A DNA stretch of 64,000 nt from a beta proteobacterium AAP99 (GTDB lineage Bacteria > Pseudomonadota > Gammaproteobacteria > Burkholderiales > Burkholderiaceae_C): positions 1-64,000 of the forward strand of contig LJIA01000010.1 of the NCBI GenBank assembly GCA_001295775.1, read 5' to 3'. Under the pieces are notes generated by a model that was given only the letters and a program-made list of their open reading frames with translations, was not told the origin of the DNA and did no database searches. Both the position numbers and the translations under genes were made by a program. This document shows positions 42,739-52,361 of this stretch, piece by piece (the first letter of the stretch is position 1; every line of letters starts with the position of its first letter).

Positions 42739-42790
42739 CCGCTTGTCTGGTGCGGTTCTTGGCGCACTTTGGCCTGGAAAGCCGCGCCAG
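42739..42790. repeat. REP-like palindrome (forward)
   Basis: ccgcttgtctggtgcgg then ttcttggcgcactttggcc and tggaaagccgcgcc. It starts 12 bases after the long palindrome and is followed by the lipoprotein stop. Confidence 0.85.
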
Positions 42791-42819
42791 GCCTTGATCT
42801 GGCGGGCAGCGCCCGGGCC

Positions 42820-43167
42820 TCAGCTCGGTGAACCGGTGCTCACCGGCGTCGGGCTGGCGAGACGCGCTGCCCCAGGCCGATTGCACTTGCCCTGCTCCTG
42901 AATCCAGTACACCGTGTTGCCGACCAGGGCCACGCTGCCCGAGACGATGCCGCTGACCGCCACACCGGCCAGCGTGCCGAGGATCTGCTCGGTGCATCCC
43001 TGGCCGCCGCAGGATTGCAGGTCGGTGATGCGCTTGGTATCCAGGGTCATGCGCTTGCGCTCCATCTGGCAGGCGCTGTCGTAGCTCACTTGGGTCGATG
43101 GAGTGACGATGACGCAGCCGCTAAGCAGCAGGGCAGCGGCGGGCAGAAGCGGGTGCAGGCGGCGCAT
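42820..43167 (-). CDS. Small lipoprotein of unknown function
   Basis: 115 aa from the ATG at 43167. Lipoprotein signal MRRLHPLLPAAALLLSGC with lipobox LSGC, Cys at residue 18. The mature part has three more cysteines (SACQMERKRM, QSCGGQGCTEQIL), then a hydrophobic Gly/Val/Ala stretch (TLAGVAVSGIVSGSVALVGN) that looks like a glycine-zipper or single membrane segment, and YWIQEQGKCN. A longer upstream reading is not lipoprotein-like. The family is not recognised; the glycine-rich stretch suggests association with the outer membrane. Confidence 0.75.
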   Translation of the reverse strand: MRRLHPLLPAAALLLSGCVIVTPSTQVSYDSACQMERKRMTLDTKRITDLQSCGGQGCTEQILGTLAGVAVSGIVSGSVALVGNTVYWIQEQGKCNRPGAARLASPTPVSTGSPS

Positions 43168-43294
43168 GGGGCGAGGCTTGAAAGGCGGTGGAAGATTCGA
43201 GCGTATCAGCGGGCGTGAGGCGCAACGACGGTCACCCCTCCCGCGTTCACGGGGTGGCGGGGCGGCTGATACAGGCGCGCGACGCTTCAAGGAT

Positions 43295-44014
43295 TCAACG
43301 CGCTGCAGGGGAAAGCGTGATCACCACGCGCTCGCGCCACCACATCCAGGTGATCGAAAAGAATCCGATCACGAAGATCAGCGAGCCCCACCACTCGGTC
43401 ACGTTTTCCACGCGCACCTTCAGTTCGCCGCCGATCACCGCGGCCACGATGGCATTGCCTACGCCGAGCAGCACGAGCGTCACGGCCAGCCCCACCATGC
43501 TGCGCTCAAGCAGCCGCGGCAGACTCAGGCACCCGGCGCGCACGGCGCGCTGCACGGCGGCACCGGCAATCAGCAGACACAGGCAGGTGAAGCCGAAGTA
43601 GATGACGGTGCCGTATTGCCGCAGCCAGCGGTAGATCTGACCTTCCGTACCGAGAAACGCGCCGTACAGCACCAGGGCCGCAGCTGCCGTGATGCCCAGT
43701 GGCGCCAGCCAGCGCAGGCCCGTGCCCGGCCCCGCCAGAGGCCTGAGCCAGCGCGAGAGCAGCAGCCAGGTCAGCCCCTGCAGCGCCGCGGCGGGCAGCA
43801 CGAAGCCGCGAAAGATGTAGCTCGGCAAGTCGTAGCGTGCTGCGCGGCTGACCGAGGTGCAGCCGTCCCAGAACGGGTTGCAGGCAGGGATCAGCTGCAG
43901 ATGCGTGGAAAGGGCCCAGGCCATGAGCGTGCCGACCAGCGGCAGCAGACCGGCCAGCAGGGCCAGGGGCCAAAGAGGGGTCGCGGCAGGGGGCAGGGAC
44001 GCGCTGGGCGGCAT
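43295..44014 (-). CDS. Polytopic membrane protein of unknown function
   Basis: 239 aa from the ATG at 44014; the frame also allows a start at 44089. Six hydrophobic segments: PLALLAGLLPLVGTLMAWAL, FRGFVLPAAALQGLTWLLL, LGITAAAALVLYGAFLG, GTVIYFGFTCLCLLIAGAAV, MVGLAVTLVLLGVGNAIVAA and LIFVIGFFSITWMWW. After the first comes NPFWDGCTSVSRAARYDLPS, a loop that recalls DRAM/Frag1-type membrane proteins. That resemblance is weak and no function follows from it. It lies downstream of the chemoreceptor gene on the same strand, about 85 bases away. Confidence 0.7.
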   Translation of the reverse strand: MPPSASLPPAATPLWPLALLAGLLPLVGTLMAWALSTHLQLIPACNPFWDGCTSVSRAARYDLPSYIFRGFVLPAAALQGLTWLLLSRWLRPLAGPGTGLRWLAPLGITAAAALVLYGAFLGTEGQIYRWLRQYGTVIYFGFTCLCLLIAGAAVQRAVRAGCLSLPRLLERSMVGLAVTLVLLGVGNAIVAAVIGGELKVRVENVTEWWGSLIFVIGFFSITWMWWRERVVITLSPAAR

Positions 44015-44098
44015 GGCGCCCAATGCTTGCAAACGCCGGCACGGATCGTCCAGCGGCGCGCGCGGAGACCCCGCGGCGCGCAAGGGCATGTGTTGCCC

Positions 44099-45661
44099 TC
44101 AGGCCATGCGGAACACACCAACGGCCAGCTTCAGGGACTCCGCCCGGCGCTGCAGGTCCATGGCGGCAGCGGCCGACTGCTCGACCAGCGCCGCGTTCTG
44201 CTGGGTCATGCCGTCCAGATCGGAGACGGCTGCATTGACCTGGGCAATCCCCTCGGTCTGCTCGGCCGAGCTGCGGGTGATGGTCTGGACCAGCGCATCG
44301 GCGCGCTGCACCGACTCGATGATGGCCGCCACGGTATGGCCGGCATGGCGCACCTGGGTGTTGCCGGCTTCGATCTGATCGACAGACTGGCTGATGAGCT
44401 GCTTGATCTCGCGCGCAGCCTCGCTGGTTCGGCGTGCCAGTGCGCGCACCTCGCCGGCCACCACCGCAAAACCGCGGCCCTGGCTGCCCGCGCGGGCCGC
44501 TTCCACCGCGGCGTTGAGCGCGAGCAGATTGGTCTGGAAGGCAATGCCATCAATCACCTGGATGATGTCCGCGACCTTGCGCGAAGAATCGGCGATGCGA
44601 TCCATCGTGTCCACCACGCCGCTGACGGCGTCCGATCCGCGCTGCGCCGCCGTGCTGGACTCCACCGACATGGCGCTGGCCTGTGCGGCGTGCTGCGCAT
44701 TGGCCCGCACGCTGCCGATGATCTGCTCCATGGAAGTGGCCGTCTGCTGCAGCGCGCTGGCCTGGGACTCCGTGCGCCGCGAAAGATCCTGCCCGCCATG
44801 CGAGATCTCCAGCGCGCATTCATCCAGCTCGGCCACCTGGCGGCGGACATCGCTCACCACGGCGCGCAGGTTCACGCGCATCTGGTTCAGCGCGCGCGCC
44901 ATGCGGCCCAGCTCGGTGTTGCCCTGGGTGGGTATCGCGCTGGCCAGGTCGCAGGCAGCCAGACGGTTGGCATGCGTCACCATCTGGCGCAGCGGCAGGG
45001 TCAGGGTGCGGTGCACAAACCAGGCGATCAGCCCGGTCGCTGCGAGCAGTACGCCGGCATGGATCCAGGGCATCCAGCCCGTGTGGGCGCCCGGCGCGAG
45101 ATCCAGCCCGATACCCAGCAGCGCCACGCTGAACATGGCCAGGCTGATGCGCCCGCTTGCGCCCAGACGCAGCGCGCGCAGCAGGCTGCCGCGCCAGCCG
45201 CGTGGCCAGACCTGACCGCGATGCAGGGCAAGACTCTGGCGGTTCTCGTGCTCCTCGGTGCGCATGCGTGCATAGAGGGCCTCGGCCTCGCGGACCTGCT
45301 CCCGGCTGGGCGTGGTGCGCACCGAGAGATAGCCGCTGATCTGCCCGTGCTCCATCATGGGCGTGACGTTGGCCTGCACCCAGTAGTGGTCGCCGTTCTT
45401 GCGGCGGTTCTTGACGATCGCTGACCAGGGGCGGCCTTCCTTGAGCGTGGCCCACATGTCCCGAAACGCCTCGCGCGGCATGTCCGGGTGGCGGATCATG
45501 TTGTGCGGCTGGCCGATCAGCTCGGCGCAGCTGTAGCCGCTGGCGCGTTCGAACGCAGCGTTGCAGTGGGTGATGACGCTGTGCACGTCGGTGGTGGAGA
45601 CCAGCATCTCCCCGTCTTGCAAGGCGTATTCGGTCTGGGTGACGGGCAGGTTTTCGCGCAT
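44099..45661 (-). CDS. PAS-containing methyl-accepting chemotaxis protein (Aer-like)
   Basis: 520 aa from the ATG at 45661. An N-terminal PAS domain ([40 protein letters not shown] and [19 protein letters not shown]) is like the FAD-binding PAS of the aerotaxis receptor Aer. A hydrophobic pair follows at about 165-215 ([32 protein letters not shown]), then HAMP and a signalling domain. The hairpin tip is [20 protein letters not shown] followed by [20 protein letters not shown], typical of class 36H receptors. It probably senses redox or oxygen. No che genes are in the window. Confidence 0.92.
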   Translation of the reverse strand: MRENLPVTQTEYALQDGEMLVSTTDVHSVITHCNAAFERASGYSCAELIGQPHNMIRHPDMPREAFRDMWATLKEGRPWSAIVKNRRKNGDHYWVQANVTPMMEHGQISGYLSVRTTPSREQVREAEALYARMRTEEHENRQSLALHRGQVWPRGWRGSLLRALRLGASGRISLAMFSVALLGIGLDLAPGAHTGWMPWIHAGVLLAATGLIAWFVHRTLTLPLRQMVTHANRLAACDLASAIPTQGNTELGRMARALNQMRVNLRAVVSDVRRQVAELDECALEISHGGQDLSRRTESQASALQQTATSMEQIIGSVRANAQHAAQASAMSVESSTAAQRGSDAVSGVVDTMDRIADSSRKVADIIQVIDGIAFQTNLLALNAAVEAARAGSQGRGFAVVAGEVRALARRTSEAAREIKQLISQSVDQIEAGNTQVRHAGHTVAAIIESVQRADALVQTITRSSAEQTEGIAQVNAAVSDLDGMTQQNAALVEQSAAAAMDLQRRAESLKLAVGVFRMA

Positions 45662-45826
45662 GGTGAAGTTTGGTCGGGTGCCGCAAAAGTGCGGGTTAAC
45701 GCCACCATAAGAGCTGTAGGGGTATTGGGATTTTGTGAAATGCGTTGAAAACTCCGCACATTCCTTGCGCTGCGCGTGCTCAGATTGCGACACGCGCGCC
45801 ATCCGTAGCCGCCTTCTCATCTGCTC

Positions 45827-46696
45827 ATGAACCGTATCCCGCCCATCCACGCCCTGCTGGCCTTTGAAGCCTCTGCACGCCACGGCAGCATGGCTGCGGC
45901 GGCCGGTGAGCTGTGTGTCACGCCCTCGGCCATCAGTCACCGCATCCGCCAGCTGGAAGAGTTCATCGGCCAGACATTGATTGAGCGCGGCGGCAGCCAG
46001 TGGTGGCTCACGGCGGCCGGGCATGACTATCTGCGCATCGTGCGCGCCGGGCTCGAGACCCTGGGCACGCTGCCGCGCACGCCGCTGCTGCGCCAGCGCC
46101 TGCGCGTGGCCGTGCCGCCCACCTTCGGCCGGCAGCTGTTTGTGCCGCGCCTGAATGACTTTCTCGAGCGCTATCCGGAGATCGATCTCACTGTGCAGCT
46201 CACCATCCCGCTGCTCGATGTGCGCGGCGAGGAGAGCGATGTGGAGGTGCGCTTCGGCAACGGCGTGTACCAGGACGTGGTCACCGAGCGGCTGATTGCC
46301 GAGACCGTGTTTCCCGTTGCCAGCCCGGCCTACCTCGACGCGCATGGGCCCTTCAAGCAGCCGGCGGATCTGCTGCGCGCCCGCCTGCTCAAGAGCCCGC
46401 TGGAGCCCTGGGCGCCTTGGCTGGAGGCTGCAGGCGCCGCCGGTGCAGAGCTGCCGGGTGCGCCGCAGTTCAACGACGCCGGCCTGCTCATGGAGGCCGC
46501 CATGGCGGGGCAGGGCATCGCCCTGGGGCGCATGAGCCTGTGCAAGCCCTGGATCGAGGCGGGCAAGCTCGTGCGCGTGACCGATCTGGCGGTGCAGTCG
46601 CCGCACGGCTACTGGCTCACTTACCGCCAGCCCAGTCTGGAGCGGCAGGAGGTGCGTCTGTTTGTGGACTGGCTCAAGGCCACCCTGCAGGGCTGA
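45827..46696 (+). CDS. LysR-type regulator, GcvA-like
   Basis: 289 aa. The N-terminal helix-turn-helix is the GcvA subtype: [20 protein letters not shown], then [20 protein letters not shown]. The effector domain has [40 protein letters not shown] and [20 protein letters not shown]. It lies about 135 bases upstream of glcD on the same strand and is divergent from the chemoreceptor gene, so it may control the glycolate operon. This is position-based inference; glycolate operons are usually controlled by GntR-type GlcC, which is absent here. Confidence 0.88.
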   Translation: MNRIPPIHALLAFEASARHGSMAAAAGELCVTPSAISHRIRQLEEFIGQTLIERGGSQWWLTAAGHDYLRIVRAGLETLGTLPRTPLLRQRLRVAVPPTFGRQLFVPRLNDFLERYPEIDLTVQLTIPLLDVRGEESDVEVRFGNGVYQDVVTERLIAETVFPVASPAYLDAHGPFKQPADLLRARLLKSPLEPWAPWLEAAGAAGAELPGAPQFNDAGLLMEAAMAGQGIALGRMSLCKPWIEAGKLVRVTDLAVQSPHGYWLTYRQPSLERQEVRLFVDWLKATLQG

Positions 46697-46830
46697 CGCG
46701 CAAGACGCTCTGGGGGCTTCGGGTTTTCCCATGCAGCAGCTGATTCAGCGCAAGCTTGAAGCGGATTCACTCGCGGCCCTGCGGGGGCGTCCATAGAATC
46801 CCCTGAACTCTCAAGAACGAGGCTCGCGCC

Positions 46831-48330
46831 ATGAACGCACCCGTAGAACACGCCGTCGTGACTGCGATTGACGCCGAACGGCAGCGCGCCGTGGTTGCCG
46901 CACTCAAACAGCTCCTGCCCGCCCATTGCGTCCTATGGCGCGAGGAAGACACCAAGCCCTACGAGTGCGACGGGCTCACACTCTGGAAGCAGCTGCCCAT
47001 GGTGGTGGTGCTGCCCGAAACCGAAGCGCAGGTCATTGCGATCCTCAAGACCTGCCACCAGATGGGCGTGCCGGTGGTGCCGCGCGGCGCCGGCACAGGC
47101 CTGTCCGGCGGCGCCACGCCCATGGGCAACGGCGTGCTGCTGGGCCTGGCCAAGTTCAACAAGATCTTCAAGGTCGATGCCTTTACGCGGACTGCGGTGG
47201 TGCAGCCCGGCGTGCGCAACCTCGCCATCAGCGACGCCGCCGCACCCCACAAGCTCTATTACGCGCCCGACCCGTCCAGCCAGATTGCCTGCACCATCGG
47301 CGGCAACGTGGCCGAGAACTCGGGCGGCGTGCATTGCCTGAAGTACGGCCTCACCGTGCACAACGTGCTCAAGGTGCGCGCCATCACGATGCAGGGCGAG
47401 GTGGTGGAGTACGGCAGCCTGGCGCCGGATGCGGCGGGGCTGGACCTGCTCAGCGTCTTCATCGGCAGCGAAGGCATGCTCGGTGTGGTGACCGAGGTGA
47501 CCGTGAAGCTCGTGCCCAAGCCCGCGGTGCAGCGCGTGATCATGGCCAGCTTCGATGACGTGGAGGTGGCCGGCAATGCCGTGGCCGCCATCATTGCCGC
47601 CGGCATTATCCCGGCCGGGCTGGAGATGATGGACCAGCCCGCCACGCAGATGGTCGAGCCCTTCGTGAAGGCCGGCTACGACCTGAACGCCAAGGCCATC
47701 CTGCTGTGCGAGGCCGACGGCACGCCCGAAGAGGTGGCTGACGAGATTGCCCGCATGAAGGCGGTGTTCGAGAAAAGCGGCGCCACGCGCCTGCAGGTCA
47801 GCGAGAGCGAGCCCGAGCGCCTGCGCTTCTGGGCCGGCCGCAAGAACGCCTTTCCGGCGGCGGGCCGCGTCAGCCCGGCCTACTACTGCATGGACGGCAC
47901 CATCCCGCGCAAGCGCCTGGGCGAGATGCTCAAGGCCATCGCGCAGATGGAGACCAAGTACGACATGCGCTGCCCCAACGTCTTTCATGCGGGCGACGGC
48001 AACCTCCACCCGCTGATCCTGTTCGATGACAACGACCCGGACAGCGTGGCCCGCGCCGAGGCCTTCGGTGTGGAGATTCTGGAGATGTGCGTGGCCCTGG
48101 GCGGCACCATCACCGGCGAGCACGGCGTGGGTGTGGAGAAGATCGCGCAGATGTGCAGCCAGTTTCCGGAGGCCGAGCGCGAGGCCTTCTTTGCGGTGAA
48201 GCGCGCCTTCGACCCCGCCGGCCTGCTCAACCCCGAGAAGTGCATTCCCACCCTGCACCGCTGTGCCGAGTACGGCCGCATGAAGGTCAGCGGGGGCAAG
48301 CTGCCGTTTGCAGATCTTGAACGTTTCTAG
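46831..48330 (+). CDS. glcD: Glycolate oxidase subunit GlcD
   Basis: 499 aa flavoprotein subunit of the membrane-associated glycolate dehydrogenase, giving glyoxylate. The FAD domain has VPVVPRGAGTGLSGGATPMG, DPSSQIACTIGGNVAENSGG, CLKYGLTVHNVLKVRAI and FIGSEGMLGVVTEVTVKLVP. The C-terminal part has KNAFPAAGRVSPAYYCMDGT, CPNVFHAGDGNLHPLILFDD, TITGEHGVGVEKIAQMC and FDPAGLLNPEKCIPT. It is the first structural gene of the operon glcD-glcE-enolase superfamily gene-glcF. A REP palindrome separates it from glcE. Confidence 0.95.
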   Translation: MNAPVEHAVVTAIDAERQRAVVAALKQLLPAHCVLWREEDTKPYECDGLTLWKQLPMVVVLPETEAQVIAILKTCHQMGVPVVPRGAGTGLSGGATPMGNGVLLGLAKFNKIFKVDAFTRTAVVQPGVRNLAISDAAAPHKLYYAPDPSSQIACTIGGNVAENSGGVHCLKYGLTVHNVLKVRAITMQGEVVEYGSLAPDAAGLDLLSVFIGSEGMLGVVTEVTVKLVPKPAVQRVIMASFDDVEVAGNAVAAIIAAGIIPAGLEMMDQPATQMVEPFVKAGYDLNAKAILLCEADGTPEEVADEIARMKAVFEKSGATRLQVSESEPERLRFWAGRKNAFPAAGRVSPAYYCMDGTIPRKRLGEMLKAIAQMETKYDMRCPNVFHAGDGNLHPLILFDDNDPDSVARAEAFGVEILEMCVALGGTITGEHGVGVEKIAQMCSQFPEAEREAFFAVKRAFDPAGLLNPEKCIPTLHRCAEYGRMKVSGGKLPFADLERF

Positions 48331-48359
48331 CCCGCATTTGAGAAGCTGAATCCAGCATT

Positions 48360-48413
48360 CATGCGGTTTTACAGGCCAAAGTGGCTGGATAGCCGCACCA
48401 GACAAGCGAGAAC
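48360..48413. repeat. REP-like palindrome (reverse) between glcD and glcE
   Basis: catgcggttttacaggccaa, agtggctggatagccgcacc, agacaagcg: the family consensus read in reverse. It lies inside an operon, 30 bases after the glcD stop and about 65 before the glcE start, where it could form an mRNA hairpin that separates the two cistrons. Confidence 0.85.
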
Positions 48414-48476
48414 GCTGCCAGGAAGCGCGTGTTTCGCCCAAGAAGAACACGGGCCTTGCGCCCACGGAGACCTGCC

Positions 48477-49550
48477 TTGGCGTCCAACGACATTGCCGCT
48501 GAACTGATTGATCGCATCAAGAGCGCTGCAGCCAAAAAGCAGCCGCTGCGCATCCGCGGCCACGGCAGCAAGGACTTCTACGGCGAGTCGCTCGCCGGCG
48601 AGGTGCTGGACGTCTCGGGCCACAGCGGCATCATCAGCTATGAACCCACCGAACTCGTCATCACCGTGCGCTGCGGCACGCCGATTGCCGAGGTGGAGGT
48701 TGCGCTCGACGCCCGCGGCCAGATGCTGGCCTTCGAGCCGCCGGTGTTTGGCCGCACGCCGGCCACCGCAGGGACGATTGGCGGCGCCGTGGCCGCTGGC
48801 CTGGGTGGCCCGCAGGCCGGTTACAGCGGCCGCCCGCGGGATTTCGTGCTCGGCGCAAAGCTCATCGATGGGCGCGGCCAGCCCCTGAGCTTTGGCGGCC
48901 AGGTCATGAAGAACGTGGCGGGTTACGACGTGAGCCGCCTGCTGGCCGGCTCCTTCGGCGTGCTGGGCGTGATGACCGAGCTGAGCCTCAAGGTGCTGCC
49001 CAAGGCCCCGGCCGTGCAGACCCTGCAGTTCGCCTTCGATGAAGCCACGGCCATCCGCAAGCTCAATGAATGGGGCGGCCAGCCCCTGCCGATTGTGGCC
49101 AGCTGCTGGAAGGCGGGGCAGCTCAGCATTCGCCTCGCGGGCGCCAAGGCCGCGGTGGACGCCGCCGCGCGCCGCCTGGGCGGCAAGCCCCTGGACAACC
49201 TGCAGGCGCAGCGTTTCTGGCGCAGCCTGCGCGACCAGACCGAGCCCTTCTTCACCGGAGCCGCCAGCCTGGTGCGCCTGGCCGTACCCCCGGCCACGCC
49301 GCCGCTGGGCCTGGTGGGCGAGCAGATCATTGAGTGGGGCGGTGGCCAGCGCTGGGTGGCCAATGGCGATGTGGACGCAGCCCGCGCCGCTGCCCATGCG
49401 GCCGGCGGCCACGCCGTGCGCTTTCGCGGCGGCAGGGGCCGCTTCATGAGCGAGCTGCAGGGGCCGCTGCTGGCCATCCACCAGCGCCTGAAGGCGGAGT
49501 TCGATCCGTCGGGCATCTTCAACCCGAAGCGCATGGCGCCCGAATTCTGA
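48477..49550 (+). CDS. glcE: Glycolate oxidase FAD-binding subunit GlcE
   Basis: 357 aa from a TTG at 48477 with GGAGA 8 bases upstream; an ATG-like start at 48429 would add an Arg-rich leader lying just past the REP element. It keeps the FAD domain in shortened form: PLRIRGHGSKDFYGESLAGE, GTIGGAVAAGLGGPQAGYSG, VMKNVAGYDVSRLLAGSFGV and LGVMTELSLKVLP, ending GRFMSELQGPLLAIHQRLKA and GIFNPKRM. The length matches GlcE. It works with GlcD and GlcF in one complex. Confidence 0.93.
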   Translation: MASNDIAAELIDRIKSAAAKKQPLRIRGHGSKDFYGESLAGEVLDVSGHSGIISYEPTELVITVRCGTPIAEVEVALDARGQMLAFEPPVFGRTPATAGTIGGAVAAGLGGPQAGYSGRPRDFVLGAKLIDGRGQPLSFGGQVMKNVAGYDVSRLLAGSFGVLGVMTELSLKVLPKAPAVQTLQFAFDEATAIRKLNEWGGQPLPIVASCWKAGQLSIRLAGAKAAVDAAARRLGGKPLDNLQAQRFWRSLRDQTEPFFTGAASLVRLAVPPATPPLGLVGEQIIEWGGGQRWVANGDVDAARAAAHAAGGHAVRFRGGRGRFMSELQGPLLAIHQRLKAEFDPSGIFNPKRMAPEF

Positions 49551-49553
49551 GCG

Positions 49554-50633
49554 GTGACGATGCGCATCAGCCACTTCACGGTCCGCGCGGTGAACCCGCC
49601 GCTGGCCGCGCCGCACGCCACCGCCAGCGGCACCGTCACGCACTTTCCCATGGTGCTGCTGGACCTGCATACCGACGAAGGCGTGAGCGGCTGCGCCTAC
49701 GTGTTCACCTATGGCACATGGGCGCTCAAGCCCGTGGCCGATCTGCTGCGCGCCCTGGAACCCATGGTCAAGGGCCAGCCCTGTGCGCCGCAGTCCATCG
49801 AGCAGATGCTGCGCAAGCGCATGCGCCTCATCGGCCCGCACGGGCTCGTGACCATGGCCATGGCCGCCATCGACATGGCCGCCTGGGACGTCGTCTGCAA
49901 GGCCGCAGGCCTGCCGCTGTACGCCATGCTGGGCGGTACGCGTCGCGCATCGCGCGCCTATGGCCCCGTGGGCATGAGCGGCATGGCAGGGTCTGCGCAG
50001 GAGGCCGAGGCGCAGGCCCGGCTGGGCTTCACCGCCATCAAAGCCAAGATCGGCTATGCCAGCGTGGATGAAGACCGCGCGGTGATCGACGCCATGCGCC
50101 GTGCGGTGGGCCCTGGCGTAAAGCTGATGGCGGACTACAACCAGGCGCTCGATGTGCCCGAGGGCATGGCGCGCTGCAAGGCGCTGGATGCCGAGGGCCT
50201 GGTCTGGATCGAGGAGCCGACCACGGCCGAAGACCTGATCGGCCACGGCCGCATCAAGGACGCCACCGTCACGCCCATCCAGGCCGGCGAGAACTGGTGG
50301 GGCCCGCTGGAATTCCGCAAGGCCATCAATGCCGGCGCGAGCGATATGCTCATGCCTGATGTGATGAAGATCGGCGGCATCACCAGCTGGCTCAAGATCA
50401 TGGCGATGGCCGAGGTGTACGGCACACCGCTGTCCAACCACCTCTTTCCGGAAGTGTCGGCCCACCTCATGGCCGTGAGCCCCACGGCTGGCTGGTTCCA
50501 GTTTGCCGACTGGAGCCACCCCATCCTGGCCGAGCCCCTGGACGCGCAGGGCGGCCAGGTGCTGCCCAGCGACAAGCCGGGCATCGGCCTGACCTGGGAC
50601 GAATCCGCGGTTCAACGTTTTCTTGTGGAGTAG
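49554..50633 (+). CDS. Enolase-superfamily (mandelate racemase-like) enzyme
   Basis: 359 aa from a GTG at 49554 or 357 from the ATG at 49560. The barrel has the superfamily catalytic set: K163-x-K165 in TAIKAKIGYAS, a metal ligand Asp in LMADYNQALDVPEG, Glu in LVWIEEPTTAEDL, Glu in IQAGENWWGP, then MLMPDVMKIGG and the acid/base His in PLSNHLFPEVSAHL. This is the mandelate racemase subgroup, members of which racemise or dehydrate 2-hydroxy acids. It lies between glcE (3 bases) and glcF (8 bases), inside the operon. A hydroxy acid related to glycolate or lactate is a reasonable but untested substrate. Confidence 0.9.
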   Translation: MTMRISHFTVRAVNPPLAAPHATASGTVTHFPMVLLDLHTDEGVSGCAYVFTYGTWALKPVADLLRALEPMVKGQPCAPQSIEQMLRKRMRLIGPHGLVTMAMAAIDMAAWDVVCKAAGLPLYAMLGGTRRASRAYGPVGMSGMAGSAQEAEAQARLGFTAIKAKIGYASVDEDRAVIDAMRRAVGPGVKLMADYNQALDVPEGMARCKALDAEGLVWIEEPTTAEDLIGHGRIKDATVTPIQAGENWWGPLEFRKAINAGASDMLMPDVMKIGGITSWLKIMAMAEVYGTPLSNHLFPEVSAHLMAVSPTAGWFQFADWSHPILAEPLDAQGGQVLPSDKPGIGLTWDESAVQRFLVE

Positions 50634-50641
50634 GGCACACC

Positions 50642-51871
50642 GTGCAGCTCAATCTCGCAGCAGAGTTCCAGGGCACCGCCGCCGGCGAAGAAGCCAAGGC
50701 CATCGTCGGCAAGTGCGTGCACTGCGGCTTCTGCACCGCCACCTGCCCCACCTTCCACGTGCTGGGCGACGAACGCGACAGCCCGCGCGGCCGCATCTAC
50801 CTCATCAAGCAGGTGCTTGAAGGCGCAGAGGTCACGGACCAGACCCGCCTGCACCTGGACCGCTGCCTGACCTGCCGCAACTGCGAGACCACCTGCCCCA
50901 GCGGCGTGCAGTACGGCCACCTGATCGACATCGGCCGTCAGGTGGTGGAAGCCAAGACCACGCGCCCATTCAAGGAACGCGCCACGCGCTACGCGCTCAA
51001 GGAAGGCATTCCGAGCAGCCTGTTCAAACCGGCCATGAACATGGGCCGCAAGTTCAAGGGCCTGGTACCCGCGAAGCTGCAGGCCAAGCTGCCAGACCCG
51101 CGGCCTGCGGGCACGCTGCCCACCCGGACGCACCCGCGCAAGGTACTGCTGCTCAATGGCTGCGCCCAGCCGGCCATGCTCCCGTCGATTGACGCTGCCA
51201 CCGCCCGCGTGCTGGACGCGCTGGGCGTGCAGGCCGTGATCGCCCCCAAGAGCGGCTGCTGCGGCGCCGTGCGCTTCCACATGAATGACCAAGACGGCGG
51301 CCGCAATGACATGCGCCGCAACATCGACGCCTGGTGGCCCATGGTGGAGAAGGGCGAGGTTGAGGCCATCGTCATGAACGCCAGCGGCTGCGGCGCCACC
51401 GTGCGCGAGTACGACCACCACCTCAAGGACGACCCCGCCTACGCCGAGAAGGCCCGCACCATCACCGCACTGGTCAAGGACATCGGCGAATACCTCGCCC
51501 CGCAGATTGACGCGCTCAAACCCCTGCTGAAGAGCACAGCCCAAGCCAAGGCCGTCTTCCACCCGCCTTGCACCCTGCAGCACTGGCAGAAGCTGCGCCC
51601 CATCACCGAAGAGCTGCTCGCGCAGTGCGGTGTGGAGCTGCAGGCCTTTGGCGAGAGCCACCTGTGCTGCGGCTCAGCCGGCGCCTACTCCATGCTCCAA
51701 CCCGAGATCGCCACCCAGCTGCGCGACCGCAAGCTCGGCCATCTGGAGGCGGCCGAACCCGAAGTGATCCTGTCCGCCAACATCGGCTGTCTCACCCATC
51801 TTCAGAGCGGCACGCAGCGGCCGGTGCTGCATTGGATTGAGTGGGTGGATCGGCAACTCGCAGGCGCCTGA
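50642..51871 (+). CDS. glcF: Glycolate oxidase iron-sulfur subunit GlcF
   Basis: 409 aa from a GTG at 50642. Two 4Fe-4S motifs: CVHCGFCTATCPTFHVLGDE (Cys25, 28, 31, 35) and CLTCRNCETTCPSGVQYG. The C-terminal half carries two CCG-type domains: LLNGCAQPAMLPSIDAATAR with KSGCCGAVRFHM, and FHPPCTLQHWQKLRP with HLCCGSAGAYSMLQP. It passes electrons from the flavin subunits to the respiratory chain. Its start is 8 bases after the enolase-superfamily stop. Confidence 0.95.
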   Translation: MQLNLAAEFQGTAAGEEAKAIVGKCVHCGFCTATCPTFHVLGDERDSPRGRIYLIKQVLEGAEVTDQTRLHLDRCLTCRNCETTCPSGVQYGHLIDIGRQVVEAKTTRPFKERATRYALKEGIPSSLFKPAMNMGRKFKGLVPAKLQAKLPDPRPAGTLPTRTHPRKVLLLNGCAQPAMLPSIDAATARVLDALGVQAVIAPKSGCCGAVRFHMNDQDGGRNDMRRNIDAWWPMVEKGEVEAIVMNASGCGATVREYDHHLKDDPAYAEKARTITALVKDIGEYLAPQIDALKPLLKSTAQAKAVFHPPCTLQHWQKLRPITEELLAQCGVELQAFGESHLCCGSAGAYSMLQPEIATQLRDRKLGHLEAAEPEVILSANIGCLTHLQSGTQRPVLHWIEWVDRQLAGA

Positions 51872-51875
51872 AGCC

Positions 51876-52223
51876 GTGGCAGAAGAGGCCACGCTTTCAC
51901 GGTTTCTGGAGGTCGGGCTTCAGCCTGTCGAAGCTCGGGTGGCAGCGCTTGAGCGACACGGGACCGATTGGTTGCACACGTTGATCGAGGAGATCTGCGA
52001 AGTGGAACCGCCAGACGCACCGAACCCGGCAGAACTTGCGGCCTGGTGGGGCGATCTTCGCGCGAACTACACCCAGTGGAACCAGCACTTGATGCAGGCG
52101 ACGTTGACTCTGCACGAGGAGCGCCAGGCAGAGCCCATCAGCCGCTTCATTGGCGAGTGCCCGTGGCGACCCTTGGTGGACGTTGCTCGAGATGTTCGCG
52201 CTGAGGTGGCTGACGCCCGTTGA
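51876..52223 (+). CDS. Hypothetical protein downstream of glcF
   Basis: 115 aa from a GTG at 51876, 4 bases after the glcF stop; an ATG at 51837 would overlap glcF. No signal peptide or membrane segment. The sequence is acidic and helical-looking, with paired tryptophans (DWLHTLIEEICEVEPP, ELAAWWGDLRANYTQWNQHL, ECPWRPLVDVARDVRAEV). I do not recognise it. Composition is less GC-rich than glcF, and it borders the AT-richer small-gene region. Confidence 0.6.
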   Translation: MAEEATLSRFLEVGLQPVEARVAALERHGTDWLHTLIEEICEVEPPDAPNPAELAAWWGDLRANYTQWNQHLMQATLTLHEERQAEPISRFIGECPWRPLVDVARDVRAEVADAR

Positions 52224-52267
52224 CTCGTGCCAAGCGCCTTATGTGATGGTCGCGCACCGCTACACGC

Positions 52268-52320
52268 AGTAATCGAGTCTGACCCCATTTCCTCCGACCC
52301 CATTTCCTCCCCATTTTTCC
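52268..52320. repeat. GTGTCTGACCCCAT repeat, copy 1 (partial, scrambled)
   Basis: cagtaatcgagtctgacccc followed by further accccatttcctcc units and ccatttttccgcgg. Only the right arm of the palindrome seen at 52711 and 53191 is present, with the ACCCCATTTCC part repeated. Confidence 0.75.
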
Positions 52321-52361
52321 GCGGTACTTCCTTCGATGCAGCAGACCTCTGAGAGTGAATA

